A DNA stretch of 64,000 nucleotides from Panulirus ornatus (taxonomy: Eukaryota; Arthropoda; Malacostraca; Decapoda; Palinuridae), in the NCBI RefSeq assembly GCF_036320965.1, contig NC_092240.1, positions 10,745,001 to 10,809,000 of the forward strand, read 5' to 3'. Positions 11,531 through 22,344 of the stretch are shown piece by piece. How positions within the stretch are numbered: the stretch's first letter is position 1; each line of letters begins with the position of its first letter. A program made the translations under genes and the position numbers. Under the pieces are notes generated by a model. It was not told the origin of the DNA. It saw only the letters and a list, made by a program, of their open reading frames with translations, and searched no databases.

Positions 11531-12690
11531 CGGAAAGTAGCTAACAGACTTTATCTTAGTAGTGAAATGTTCTCTCTCTCTCTCTCCACTGAATATATTA
11601 CTTTCAATTGCGTAATTGCATTGTACCGGGATGGAGTTCTATCACAGTTGTTGTGTTCCGTCTCTGGGACTTTCTCTCCTGTCATACAGGGACTTCAAAC
11701 TGTGTGTGTGTGTGTGTGTTTGTGTGTGTTTGTGTGTGTGTAGAGTAAAATTGTTTTTCACTATCTGTCCGAGTGCAGGAAAGATAGGTGATCCCCCAAC
11801 TTATGCCCTGCTTTCGCAATCTTCAGACTCCGGATCCTCAAAGGAAAGGCTGACTGCCCATATCGATTGAAAAACTAATTAGATCAGAAGTCCTATTGCA
11901 GAATCTGCCGATACTAAAATATTTTTCAGTGATAACATACATTCTCGTATACTTTATCGTTTTCACAGACAAAAAACGATCAGACACTGTCTCAAAGATA
12001 AACCTACGAGGCAGTGGATGATAAAGATGTCTTCTAACATCGTCTGTTATCTGTTTGCATCGTCAAGACAAAGGAGAATAATTATTAACTGCTTTCGAGA
12101 TGAGATCTGGTTTTTCTACCAAGACACAAGTACAGTGTTATACCTCATGTTATCTAAATGCTTCATTTACTCGAATTATCAAAGGTGGGGAAAGCCATTA
12201 GGTCACTCATATTACGGAAGGATATGTGTACAGTTTCAGTCATCGCAGTCGAATCTGATCCAAATACCACAGCTGTATAGATCGAGTGGAAATGTCATCC
12301 ATGACAGTCTTAAATCATGGAAAGCTTAACTTCCTCCTCGACTACGCAATGAATTAATTTGACTTCAGATTAAAACCTAAGTTCTGAAGTGAAATCTTTT
12401 GCTGATGAATAAAGTATAATATGATATCCCCGCAATGAACTCTAGATTACCCCCTAAGAATGGGTTTATCGATCCATAGAACCTATGTATGCCAGAAGGA
12501 TCGAGCACTTTAATGCCAGAGGCTTTAGTCATTTGTTAACGAGTCCTTATAGTAAGCTTTGAAAGCTGGAAACCAGGTGAGATGCGTATGTATATATCAT
12601 CTTTGCGGCGAACCGCAGTTCTCACTTGCCTATCCATGCCTGCCAGCTTGTGTCTTGTATACTTATATACACCAGGCGATGCATCAGCTT
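11531..12690. other. unassigned spacer with a small TG tract
   Basis: Contains a (TG)n tract with TTTG interruptions at 11700-11742. A 103-codon frame at 12018-12329 has no recognised domain, lies in AT-rich sequence and has no visible splice or promoter context, so I do not call it a gene. Confidence 0.4.
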
Positions 12691-12928
12691 GGGCTCGAGG
12701 AAGGGATGTCTCCCTCATCCCGTTTACTCCCCTGCACGTTCAGACAACCCCAGCCAGAACCTTCGAGGAGGATAAGTACCCCCCTAGCTTGGCTCCTCCT
12801 TGCGTTCGAGCCTTTAAGAATACAAGATATAAGAAGGGGAGGGTTTCCCACCCTGTGCGTTTTCGCACCATTTAGTCTCCTCCGACACGCAGGGAATAAT
12901 ACGTGGGAGGCATTCTAATTCCCCTATT
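12691..12928 (-). pseudogene. LINE-A 5' UTR / endonuclease start, decayed inverted fragment
   Basis: On the minus strand this reads the LINE-A 5' start (GGGGAATAGGGGAATTAGAA), then CGTATTATTCCCTGCGTGTC and GGTGGGAAACCC. Next comes the region around GGCTGGGGTTGTCTGAA, which corresponds to the CTGGCTTGTCTGAA junction into endonuclease coding sequence at about 11175. Divergence is high and no open frame survives. It lies about 1.2 kb from the direct copy at 11.0 kb, in the opposite orientation. Confidence 0.6.
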
Positions 12929-13473
12929 CCCCCAACCCTTTATTAATTTCATTCATCATACCTCCTTTGAACTGTTGAACAAAGAAAAAAAAAATCAATA
13001 AAACTCGGAAAAGAAAAAAAATCTTATTAATTTGACCTGGGTCTTTCTCCTGACACGACCCCCCTTTCCCTTCCTCCCACTTCACCATGCAATATCCACT
13101 GTGGACCAGAGATTTACTGGGGCACAAACCTCACCCCGCACGTAGTTTGTCATCGTCCGGGCCCCTCATACCCACAGACACTGAGGTCTCAACACCTCCC
13201 CACCACCACCACCCCATCCGCCGCCGCCCCCTTCCTTCCATCCTGTCTAACACTCATTGTTTTCCCTGGATGAAATGGCTCGCCAGACTGTTTTCCTGCC
13301 GTTGTGTGTGTTGTTCTCGCGGGGCCTCGTGTGTATACCCCCCGCTCTTAATCTCTCTTCAACGATGCGTCATCGCCCTTAGTAGCCGACGTCTCGTAAA
13401 TCAGAGGGCGTAAAAGAGGCTGGGGGCGATCATCGTTGTGCATTGTTGGATTGCCCCCCCCCCCCCATGGCCT

Positions 13474-13475
<2 letters not shown>
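12929..13475. other. unassigned spacer
   Basis: C-rich and A-rich patches (for example a C run at 13455-13466). No gene recognised; the 108-codon frame at 13087-13413 has no domain I know. Confidence 0.4.

Positions 13476-13552
<77 letters not shown>
13476..13552 (+). repeat. (CT)n microsatellite, about 77 bp
   Basis: Uninterrupted CT run. Confidence 0.97.
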
Positions 13553-14017
13553 AACCGCTCACCTCACCAGGGCGCCACCGGAATCGTCTTCACTTCCCGC
13601 GTGGATTTATAGATGGCGTTCTTTTTGCTGTCTGATGACTTCCTCACTGTGGCTCTTGAATCCACAAGAGGCCAGGTGCGCGTGATGATCTGGAGATATG
13701 GATAAACAATTTGGGTGAAGAAGGTAAAGGCACGTTTCCTGTAAAACGCCTTTTAGTCCCATTTTCTTTTAGTGTCGTTTTTATAGTGAAGAGGAATACA
13801 TTAGTATTTGATATTTCACTAAGCAATGCTTCGATGTGACATAATTCGTATGTCTATCGATCATTTCTCATAATTAGTCGATACTACTCGTGAACTTCAT
13901 AGACATTTCTTGATATATAAGTAAATTTCGTCTCTATTGAAACGACTTTGTAATTTTCACCATCGTATCTACACAATTACGACTATGGAAATGGACGATG
14001 CATTCACGTGAAATATT

Positions 14018-14021
<4 letters not shown>
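13553..14021. other. unassigned spacer
   Basis: Non-repetitive AT-leaning DNA; nothing recognised. Confidence 0.4.

Positions 14022-14089
<68 letters not shown>
14022..14089. repeat. (TA)n microsatellite, about 68 bp
   Basis: Pure TA run with no mobile-element sequence recognised on either side. Confidence 0.97.
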
Positions 14090-14093
<4 letters not shown>

Positions 14094-14751
14094 CTCTTAT
14101 GATAGTTAATAAGTACCAATTTTTCCTACCACTCCATAACTGATTAACGAACTCAAGACACACCAAAAAAAGGACGACCCCTTATGAATAATAAGGTTCT
14201 TCATCTCATCTGCACACACACACACGACTCTGAAAAGCCTTTTTTTTTTTTAAAAAAAAAAAAGCACATATTGCCCTGTCGGAACACGGCGGCAGCAAAT
14301 ACTTCAAGGAAGAAGGAAAGGAAAAGGGAAAAGCTCTGTAGCATCTCGTGTTGTTTCAAGATCCCCGGAGGAGAATTTTGAGAGCTCTCAACGTGCATAT
14401 ACCTTCAGTATTCCCTGAAAGACTGTGGAGTTCCCTGGCAACATAATAATTCTCCGACGCCTTGATCTCCACACTCGCCCTCTTCCCTGCCTCACACAGA
14501 GAGAGACAGGCGAAAAGATATTTCTTACTTGGAGACCGACAGTCATATCCTCTTCCAGTCCTTGCAGGTGGAGGAGAGGTAGCTATTTTCGAAGCTGGAC
14601 GCTGCTTTGGATTGCGCCGACGTTCATATATTTTTTTTCTAAAATATTTTTTTTGTTGTATTCAAGAGCCCAGGATATAGTGCCTGTGGTGTATATGCTT
14701 CACAGCGTGTCTGTCTGGTGTTCTGCGTCAGCAGTGTAGATGGACGAGCTC

Positions 14752-14752
<1 letters not shown>
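14090..14752. other. unassigned spacer
   Basis: Includes a poly-T/poly-A pair at 14240-14263 that could fold back. No gene recognised; 104-codon frame at 14425-14739 unassigned. Confidence 0.4.

Positions 14753-14826
<74 letters not shown>
14753..14826 (+). repeat. (GA)n microsatellite, about 74 bp
   Basis: Uninterrupted GA run. Confidence 0.97.
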
Positions 14827-14829
<3 letters not shown>

Positions 14830-15041
14830 GACTCGTTCCCCTACTTGTTATAAGTCTTTGATTTTCGGTCGACACACACACACACAGACACTGAAGGGTA
14901 GCCACAGTGGAGGTGGTTCAGTTGTCTGATTGCTTCGTGTGAGTAACTGTGGAGCGCCACTGCTGAATGTGACTGAAATACGGAGCTGATATTGGCTCGA
15001 AACTTGACCTAGAGCCGAGAAGAAGTCTAAAAGACAATCGT

Positions 15042-15043
15042 GT

Positions 15044-15094
<51 letters not shown>
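15042..15094 (+). repeat. (CA)n microsatellite
   Basis: CA run with one AA interruption. A short (CA)n also occurs at 14872-14886. Confidence 0.95.
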
Positions 15095-15097
<3 letters not shown>

Positions 15098-15387
15098 CAA
15101 CATATGTAGGCCTCATGAGTGTCAAACTCCCTTCCATCACACGACACAAAGAGGTAATTGCAAATTGGTAATTACAGGCAGTTTAGGTCAACATTAGACG
15201 AAAAGCCAGTGTCATTTGACAAAACAATACTACTTCTTTCCTCTGCTTGTTGTTGTGGTGCGGTCAGTCATGCAACGAGGAAACTCTACATACAAAAAAG
15301 CTTTTGGGGGAAACAAGTGGATCCTTTATTTCGCCTTTGACTCCACTCCACATCACGTTAGGTATAATAGAGTTAAGAGTTTTGGTC

Positions 15388-15430
15388 AGAGAAGGAATAA
15401 TGGGTGTTTGTTAGATGTCTGTGCGGAAGA

Positions 15431-15507
<77 letters not shown>

Positions 15508-15600
15508 AACACCAGCGATGAAAGGAATAAGGGAGTATTTGTTAGATGTCTCTGGGGAAGGAATTTTTTATTTTCACATCCTCCAGCACCAGCGCTGAAA
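15388..15600 (+). repeat. two-copy duplication, one copy carrying a (CT)n array
   Basis: Copy A (15388-15525) and copy B (15526-15600) share AAGGAATAA.GG, TTTGTTAGATGTCT, GGAAG.GAATT and CACCAGCG.TGAAAG. In copy A a (CT)n run of about 67 bp (15436-15503) sits where copy B has only a short T-rich stretch. The duplicated DNA therefore exists with and without the microsatellite. Confidence 0.8.
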
Positions 15601-16051
15601 GGGTGAAGGCAAGAAATTTTTATTTTGTAGGTCCACAAATAGGAGAAGGGATTCGCACAATGAAGCGTTTGAGGCAAAAAAAAAAAAAACGTCCTGGGCC
15701 CGAAGACCTGAGATTCTGCCATGTCTTTTACAATATGTTTGGCCACGATTCCCAGGCAACAAGAAAGTTGAAAACTAAACCGAGCTGCTAGATGCACGTA
15801 GTGTCTCTTAAGATTGATTTTCTTCAGTCCCACCCACAATATTTTCATGAAAACGTAAGTGACGTTAGTGAAGAACCCATTTAGTAACTTGTATAAAAAA
15901 AAACATTGCTGCTCTCCATAAAGTCGACATAAGTTGAAATTGATTGACCAGTGTAAAGATTGTAGTGACAGAAATAATAGTGATGATAATTGTTACAATG
16001 ACTAGGTAATGATGATTAGAAATAATACCATTGATGCTAATAACAATATTG

Positions 16052-16054
<3 letters not shown>

Positions 16055-16093
<39 letters not shown>
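16055..16093 (+). repeat. (TG)n microsatellite
   Basis: TG run of about 38 bp. Confidence 0.96.
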
Positions 16094-16096
<3 letters not shown>

Positions 16097-16137
16097 ACAA
16101 TTTATGTGTAACAGGGGAGATTTTTTCTTTTACCCTG

Positions 16138-16171
16138 GCAATAGTAACCGCTACACCACACTACGAAGGGC

Positions 16172-16176
<5 letters not shown>
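16138..16176 (-). mobile_element. tRNA-SINE head fragment
   Basis: On the minus strand this reads GTAGTGTGGTGTAGCGGTTA, the A-box-bearing head of the tRNA-derived SINE family. Nothing more of the element remains, and the next (TG)n array begins directly beside it. Confidence 0.5.
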
Positions 16177-16220
<44 letters not shown>

Positions 16221-16232
16221 CTGTGTCTGTGT
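16173..16232 (+). repeat. (TG)n microsatellite
   Basis: Interrupted TG run with TTTG and TCTG variants. Confidence 0.95.
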
Positions 16233-16553
16233 TCTGAACTATATACGTTTATGTGGACCTTCGATGCCACTGAAGTCGAGGACAATCATACAAATCCAGA
16301 GCAGTGTCAAAAGAGCGTGAGTGAGGCTTGGACAATACCGTTGGTACCGCTGGTTCGCGACGAGTCCGCGAGAACTCAAAGCGAAGGAAAAAAAAAAGAA
16401 AAGCTTTTTTGGGACGAAGAAAAAAGAGAGAGAAAGAAAATGGGTGTTTTCGAACTTGGGTAGTGTTGCCTCCCCCCCATCATGGGAGTGTACAGGTCGA
16501 ACGACATCCCTTGTAAGTTCGTTAACTATTTAGAGAACAGAACATGTACAGAC

Positions 16554-16634
<81 letters not shown>
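16554..16634 (+). repeat. (GA)n microsatellite, about 81 bp
   Basis: Uninterrupted GA run. Confidence 0.97.
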
Positions 16635-16636
<2 letters not shown>

Positions 16637-16746
16637 TTCGTATCTAGGGCAAGTGCGTGGAAAATGAGGACTCGGGAGTGAAGAGCAGAGTTCGAAGAGA
16701 GGATGATGAATCTATTTTAGGTTTCGTACTGTACAAGGGAGACGAG

Positions 16747-16831
<85 letters not shown>
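16747..16831 (+). repeat. (GA)n microsatellite, about 85 bp
   Basis: GA run with one GG interruption near its start. It lies 113 bp from the preceding GA array. Confidence 0.97.
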
Positions 16832-16834
<3 letters not shown>

Positions 16835-17049
16835 GACGGATAGTGTTGTATAGATTTAATTCATTTTTTTTTTTTTAAGGAGTTTGTGAGAGCTGGAAAT
16901 GAGAGGGGAAATTAGCTTACATACTGGATAATGGTAGGAAAATATGGTAGAGTACATTAGTGTAAAGGTGTAATTGCAGTAGGTTCATTGAGAATATTAT
17001 TGATGCAGTAGTTGCAATAGTATTGAAATCAAGATATTTGTATACATAC

Positions 17050-17126
17050 GTCACATTATACCCTTCAGCTGCAAGGATTCGAACCCCGCTCCATTTGCGT
17101 AGTTGCTAAGTGCAGAACGGTTAGTG
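17050..17126 (-). mobile_element. possible tRNA-derived fragment
   Basis: The minus strand contains GGGGTTCGAATCCTTGCAGC, a good B-box-like match, and upstream CACTAACCGTTCTGCACTTAGC. It could be an old tRNA-SINE head or chance. A cloverleaf is not evident by eye. Confidence 0.3.
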
Positions 17127-17299
17127 ACAGTACTGAAAAGAGAAATGAGGAAGCCAAATGAAAGCTGAAAGACAATAGAGATAAGGACCTGTAGGTTTAT
17201 ATGAGTGGCTACAGAATCTTCGAAGATCAAACCTCATGATAAACACATGAATTGAAGGAAAACGTAGGTACTGATGAGGGACAGTGGCATGGAAAGGTG

Positions 17300-17420
17300 C
17301 TGAGGCATGCATACTGAATTCTAACCCACGTAAGACTTGGTTCGTCGTAAGAGGCTACTTGTTATGGGGTAAGAAAATGACAGGAGAGGCTGGACATCCT
17401 ATCATCATGTATTATCACTT
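17300..17420 (+). mobile_element. possible very old LINE-A 5' UTR fragment
   Basis: GAATTC...CCCACGTAAGAC, TTCGTCGTAAGAGGCTACT, a G-rich stretch and GAGGCTGGACATCCT keep the order and spacing of the LINE-A 5' UTR blocks. Similarity is low and stops before the tail. Confidence 0.35.
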
Positions 17421-17750
17421 TATAAGAACGCGGAGAGGAAGAAGAGGAAGAAGAAAAAGGGGAACCAAAGAATCATTTTTTTTTTTCTTCGAAAGTTCAC
17501 TACTTCATCCGCTCTTGAGGCTGCCGTCGCTATGGCCGGAATGTTTGAGTAGGTATTAAGAAAAAAATGAGAAAAAGACGAAGTGATGATAAAATGAGCG
17601 AGTGAGCGATTGAGTCACTCGAGTTCCATAGAGCAACACAGACCACACAGACCCCCAAGGTCTGGTCTAGTCTGGCCTTAACACGACTTAAAGAAAAAGG
17701 AATATAAGAGATGCAGTTCCCTGAAAAGCAGTCGAAGAATAGGATAGGAT

Positions 17751-17840
<90 letters not shown>
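17751..17840 (+). repeat. (GA)n microsatellite, about 88 bp
   Basis: Uninterrupted GA run. Confidence 0.97.
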
Positions 17841-17841
<1 letters not shown>

Positions 17842-18059
17842 TGAAATACTCGAGGGTGAATTTCTGGCCTGTATGAAAGGACGGGTGTTGATATATGACC
17901 GTGTGAGTGTATATGAATGAGGCGGAGGGGGCGTGAGGGAGAGGGGAATAGGGAGACAAAGTGTGTGTTGGAGTAGCGAGGGTGAGGGAGAGCGAGTTAT
18001 CATAAGGGCCAAAGGTTATTATTGTAAAGGTTATGTAGGAGAAGAGTAGAAGTGTAGGA

Positions 18060-18450
18060 GAGAATTGTGTTATCGTATAAGGGATACAACTGGATACTTG
18101 TGTTATCATACAGAAATTCAGGGGAAAATTGTGTTATCATAGGTAGGAGACGGGTGTGTTATCCCACAGAAGGCAGGGGACAGTTGTGTTATCATACAAG
18201 AATGTAGGCGAGAATTATCATACAGGAGCGAAAGAGACAAGTTTGTTATAGAGTAATGCAGGGGACAGTTATCATACAGGAGTGAAGGGGACGGGGATGT
18301 TATCATATAGAGGTAAAGGGGGTAAATGTGTTATCATATAGGAATGAGAGGAACAAGGATGTTTTCCTATAGAGGTGATGGAGGCAAATGTGTTGTCGTA
18401 GAGGAGTGAATTGGACGAGGATGTTATCATATAGAGGTGTAGAGGGCAAG
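18060..18450 (+). repeat. degenerate ~31-bp minisatellite (GTGTTATCATACAG ... GGGGACA), about 13 copies
   Basis: Recurring GTGTTATCATA(C/T)AG followed by GAGTGAAGGGGAC-like sequence at irregular spacing of 27-40 bp. Divergence between units is high, so this is an old array. Confidence 0.8.
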
Positions 18451-19125
18451 TATGTTTATGGTGAATATGAAATGCACGGAGATCAGCAAGGAGGAGAGAG
18501 TTGCTTGGGCAAAGGCTCTTCATGACACGTTGATAGAGATATATCGCCAGCCTTTTGCTATTTGGCAAACATTAATCTTTACGAACCCCGCACCACCCCA
18601 CTCTTTCTCTGAGATTACAGTGAAGCTGATAACGTTAAAAGCAGCGTTTCTAAAAGTGTTTGAGAATGGCGATGGATTTGTCGATATGGAAAAGAGGCGA
18701 GTGTTTGGAACGATCTCAAAGCTGTCTTTCCTCTCTGGCTGCACACACACACACGCACACAGACATACACACACACACACACACCAAAATTTTTCTCCTG
18801 TACCTTCTCAAATCTCTTGTCTGTTCTAAAAGCTTGAGCTTTCAGAGCCTTTGAGGAAAGTGGTTTTAAACGCCCACATTAGTCCCGGAAAAGAGTCACT
18901 GGAAAGTAAAGCTAAAGTTTGATCACACGGAAGACTGTCCAAGATGATGTGCAAGAGATAGTGTGGGGGATCAGTCGATCTCTTTAACCCTACCCTGGCT
19001 TGCGTAAGGCTAAGCCATTCGTCATTTCAAAAGCCAGTAAAGCAGAGGTAGATAAGCCAAGATGCAGCCAAAGTCCCGTGAACGAAAGAAAGTTAGGGCA
19101 CCGCTGATTTCAAAGACCTATCCAG
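18451..19125. other. unassigned spacer with an unplaced 125-codon frame
   Basis: A frame at 18452-18829 (its first 95 codons lie outside the CA tract) has a mixed composition with charged and hydrophobic residues, for example KEERVAWAKALHDTLIEIY. I know no family it matches, it ends in a (CA)n translation, and no splice or promoter context is visible. A (CA)n tract lies at 18743-18784. Confidence 0.35.
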
Positions 19126-19134
19126 TTTTCAGTG

Positions 19135-19222
19135 TCTGTTATTCGTTCATTTGCTACTTGAAATCACGTCATAACGAAATGTTATTCGTTCATTTGCTAC
19201 TTGAAATCACGTCATAACGAAA
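19135..19222 (+). repeat. near-perfect 44-bp direct duplication
   Basis: The segment TGTTATTCGTTCATTTGCTA CTTGAAATCACG... TAACGAAA occurs twice in tandem with almost no divergence, which implies a recent duplication. Confidence 0.9.
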
Positions 19223-19948
19223 TGTAATGTGAAGTATTATCGAACGCTTGGAGGTCAGAAGGATATCAGTTTGTATATTCCGTCTGTTCCCCTGCCTCAA
19301 GAAAAAGTCAAGGATGTTGGCGAACGCACGATGACTAACCCCCATTCACAGGTGCTGATTATTCTTCCATTTCCTTGGCAAGGATGAGATTGCTGGCTGC
19401 TGGGAGAAAATACCATTCCAGAGTGGAAAGTTTTTTTTTTTTTTTTTACTAGCAATATAGGAAGTACGAAGAGGAAAAATAGCTAAGCGAGTGGTTTTAT
19501 CCATGACGAATGCCATTACGCCGTTCTCCAACATTAAAAAAAAAATGCGAGATGATGAATGCCTGGAGGGCCAGAATCTGCTATGGGTTTATCTGCTAAA
19601 TTGATCTTAAGATTAGAGCTTACTAAGCAGAAATATTTTCATACCCATTTTAAACTTGGACTGTGTTATCTACGTGTTGTCTCACGACTTGTAACATTAT
19701 AGCCATAGTAATCAACTGCCTAGAAATTAATCTGTAATTATACTTAGCTCAGAAGTCAAATCATAAGTTATAATACTGCTCCAAGGCCAGACCTTACGAT
19801 TTCCTACTGAAGTTGAAATTGTTATCTGTCTGGTCCAGCCACTCTCCGTTTTTATCTAGCTAATAGCAGGGGCTTTGTTAGGCACCATGATGTGTGGATT
19901 TAGTTAGAAGAAGAAAAAAAGATGAAAAAAAGGATTGAAGTGTCTCAT
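19223..19948. other. unassigned spacer
   Basis: AT-leaning DNA with a poly-T run at 19431-19447. No gene recognised. Confidence 0.4.
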
Positions 19949-19949
19949 G

Positions 19950-19950
<1 letters not shown>

Positions 19951-20028
<78 letters not shown>

Positions 20029-20049
20029 TGCCTTCCCAACGACCAACAC

Positions 20050-20132
<83 letters not shown>

Positions 20133-20158
20133 TGCCTTCCCAGCGACCAACACCAGTT
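19951..20158 (+). repeat. duplicated block: (GA)n + 28-bp flank, two copies
   Basis: (GA)n at 19951-20025 is followed by TCCTGCCTTCCCAACGACCA ACACCAGT. An almost identical second (GA)n (20053-20129) carries the same flank with one base change. The unit is about 103 bp, and both GA arrays are nearly the same length (about 75 bp). Confidence 0.93.
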
Positions 20159-20341
20159 TTACGAGCTGGCAATAAATCAATGAAGTTTTTTTTTCTTTTT
20201 TTTCCTGGCACGATAAGACGGCCGGTGTCTCTGGGATAAATTATTGGCAACTTGTCGTGGGTGAGGTTTCCTCCATGATTTACGACATGAGATGATTTCC
20301 GAGTCTCCGAGATCGTTACCTTGAGCCGTACGCTGGCGAGA

Positions 20342-20342
<1 letters not shown>

Positions 20343-20415
<73 letters not shown>
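20343..20415 (+). repeat. (GA)n microsatellite, about 73 bp
   Basis: Uninterrupted GA run. Confidence 0.97.
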
Positions 20416-20418
<3 letters not shown>

Positions 20419-20490
20419 GTGGCGGCGGGGTGGGTCACCTACTTCGTTAGTGCTGTGAGTGTGGTAGCGCCGTATGTTGGTGTTATATGT

Positions 20491-21170
20491 GAGGAAGGGA
20501 GTCGCCCACTTGCTCAGTGGGAGGGAGGGAGTCGCCCACTTGTTCAGTGGGAGGGAGGGAGTCGCCCACTTGCTCAGTGGGAGGGAGGGAGTCGCCCACT
20601 TGCTCAGTGGGAGGGAGGGAGTCGCCCACTTGTTCAGTGGGAGGGAGGGAGTCGCCCACTTGCTCAGTGGGAGGGAGGGAGTCGCCCACTTGCTCAGTGG
20701 GAGGGAGGGAGTCGCCCACTTGCTCAGTGGGAGGGAGGGAGTCGCCCAGTTGCTCAGTGGGAGGGAGGGAGTCGCCCACTTGCTCAGTGGGAGGGAGGGA
20801 GTCGCCCACTTGCTCAGTGGGAGGGAGGGAGTCGCCCACTTGCTCAGTGGGAGGGAGGGAGTCGCCCACTTGCTCAGTGGGAGGGAGGGAGTCGCCCACT
20901 TGCTCAGTGGGAGGGAGGGAGTCGCCCACTTGCTCAGTGGGAGGGAGGGAGTCGCCCAGTTGCTCATTGGGAGGGAGGGAGTCGCCCAGTTGCTCATTGG
21001 GAGGGAGGGAGTCGCCCACTTGCTCAGTGGGAGGGAGGGAGTCGCCCACCTGCTCATTGGGAGGGAGGGAGTCGCCCAGTTGCTCATTGGGAGGGAGGGA
21101 GTCGCCCAGTTGCTCATTGGGAGGGAGGGAGTCGCCCAGTTGCTCATTGGGAGGGAGGGATCGCCATTGC
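20491..21170 (+). repeat. 30-bp G-rich minisatellite, 22 full copies
   Basis: Unit is GAGGGAGGGAGTCGCCCACT TGCTCAGTGG. Copies are almost perfectly in register at exactly 30 bp. A few point variants (CACT/CAGT, GCTC/GTTC, CAGTGG/CATTGG) cluster towards the right end. Because 30 is a multiple of three and the unit lacks stops in most frames, frames of 188-429 codons open on both strands. The plus frame reads a 10-residue repeat GGSRPLAQWE. These are artefacts unless transcription is shown. Confidence 0.97.
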
Positions 21171-21270
21171 TCATGTCGGGACCGATTCCACCAGGACTCG
21201 AGTGGAAGGTGGAGTGCATTTGATTTATTTCCAAGAGTCCGGCTGTTATAGAAGGTTTGGCAGTTGTGGT

Positions 21271-21273
21271 ATT

Positions 21274-21304
<31 letters not shown>

Positions 21305-21361
21305 TATATATGTATATATTATATTATATATATAAATTATATATAAATATATATATTTTAT

Positions 21362-21405
<44 letters not shown>

Positions 21406-21440
21406 TATATATATATAATATATATATAATATATATATAC
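21271..21440. repeat. impure TA-rich array
   Basis: TA dinucleotides broken by AATT, TTTA and TAAT interruptions over about 170 bp. It is older or less homogenised than the other TA arrays here. Confidence 0.95.
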
Positions 21441-22138
21441 CGAAGGGTGGGTGAGTATTGTACGTCAATGGAGTGGTCAAAAAGTAAGATATCTACTTTG
21501 GTACTTGAAAGGAGAACATCGATCCACTACGATGTCTATCTGTCCATTCGCCTAATCTGTCTATCTATCTGTCTATTTATGCCTGTGTGTCTGTCTGTCT
21601 TTACTTTCAGTAATCCATCTCTTTCTCTCCCTCTTATAAACAGTAGGCTAGGATTCTGTCTGTTAGATTCGCAATTAGAAAACAGACTATGCAATTCAGT
21701 GAGTGCAGTCCTAAAATTCGGTGAGTGTCGTCTTAAAGAGGATAAAAGAGAACAAGAGGGAAGAAGGAAAAGAGAGAAAGAAGATATGAAAAGAAGAAAG
21801 AGACGAAGAAGAAGAAGGAGGAAACGGCAGAAAAGACCCTGAAGATAAGGAAACAATACCCAGTGAATTAGAAGATGAAGAAGAAGGAACATTAAGTCTC
21901 CCTCTCTTGTTTTCCCCCCCACCTCTTCCTCAGTGTTTGGCCGAGGCATTAATACAGAGAAATGTCACCCCTCCCCTCGGCCGGTCGGCCTGTATATTGA
22001 CCGCCACCGATGGTGGAAGGTTTCCAGATCTACACAGCTGGCCTTCGTCCCCTCCCTCCTCTCCTTCCCTCCCCTCCCTCCCCACAGCATCGGCCATCAG
22101 GAACAGCTGGGCAATAAATTATACCCACAAACTCACTC

Positions 22139-22141
<3 letters not shown>
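21441..22141. other. unassigned spacer, purine- and pyrimidine-rich patches
   Basis: A CTGTCTATCTATC-rich patch (21535-21605), a purine-rich patch (21735-21900, AAGA/AAGAAG) and a CCCTCC patch (22040-22085). The 131-137 codon frames here are low-complexity (Lys/Arg or Phe/Leu). Confidence 0.45.

Positions 22142-22223
<82 letters not shown>
22142..22223 (+). repeat. (CT)n microsatellite, about 82 bp
   Basis: Uninterrupted CT run. Confidence 0.97.
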
Positions 22224-22228
<5 letters not shown>

Positions 22229-22344
22229 ACTTCACACATTCTGTACCTTCCCCTTTCTCTCTCTCAATATCTATTTACCCATCCCTCACCGGTCGAACCC
22301 GACGGGCGGAATTGAAAGGTGAGGGCCTTCCACCGTCTGATCGC

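Noticed and set aside
12018..12329. 103-codon frame as a possible gene
   Set aside because: No known domain, no regulatory or splice context, AT-rich background.
14022..14089. TA array as a further LINE-A insertion site
   Set aside because: No LINE-A or short-element sequence on either side. The same holds for TA arrays at 40.99 and 62.92 kb, so TA arrays also exist without these elements.
17050..17126. Functional tRNA gene on the minus strand
   Set aside because: A B-box-like GGTTCGAATCC is present, but the acceptor and anticodon arms do not fold by eye; at best a tRNA-derived fragment.
18452..18829. 125-codon frame as a possible host exon
   Set aside because: Composition looks protein-like for about 95 codons, but no family is recognised and the frame runs into a CA repeat; a frame of this size is expected by chance in 64 kb.
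20491..21170. CRISPR array
   Set aside because: Head-to-tail 30-bp units without spacers.
19945..21300. 429-codon minus frame and 244-294 codon plus frames
   Set aside because: Made of the 30-bp array plus (GA)n arrays. The open frame follows from a unit length divisible by three with no stop codon.
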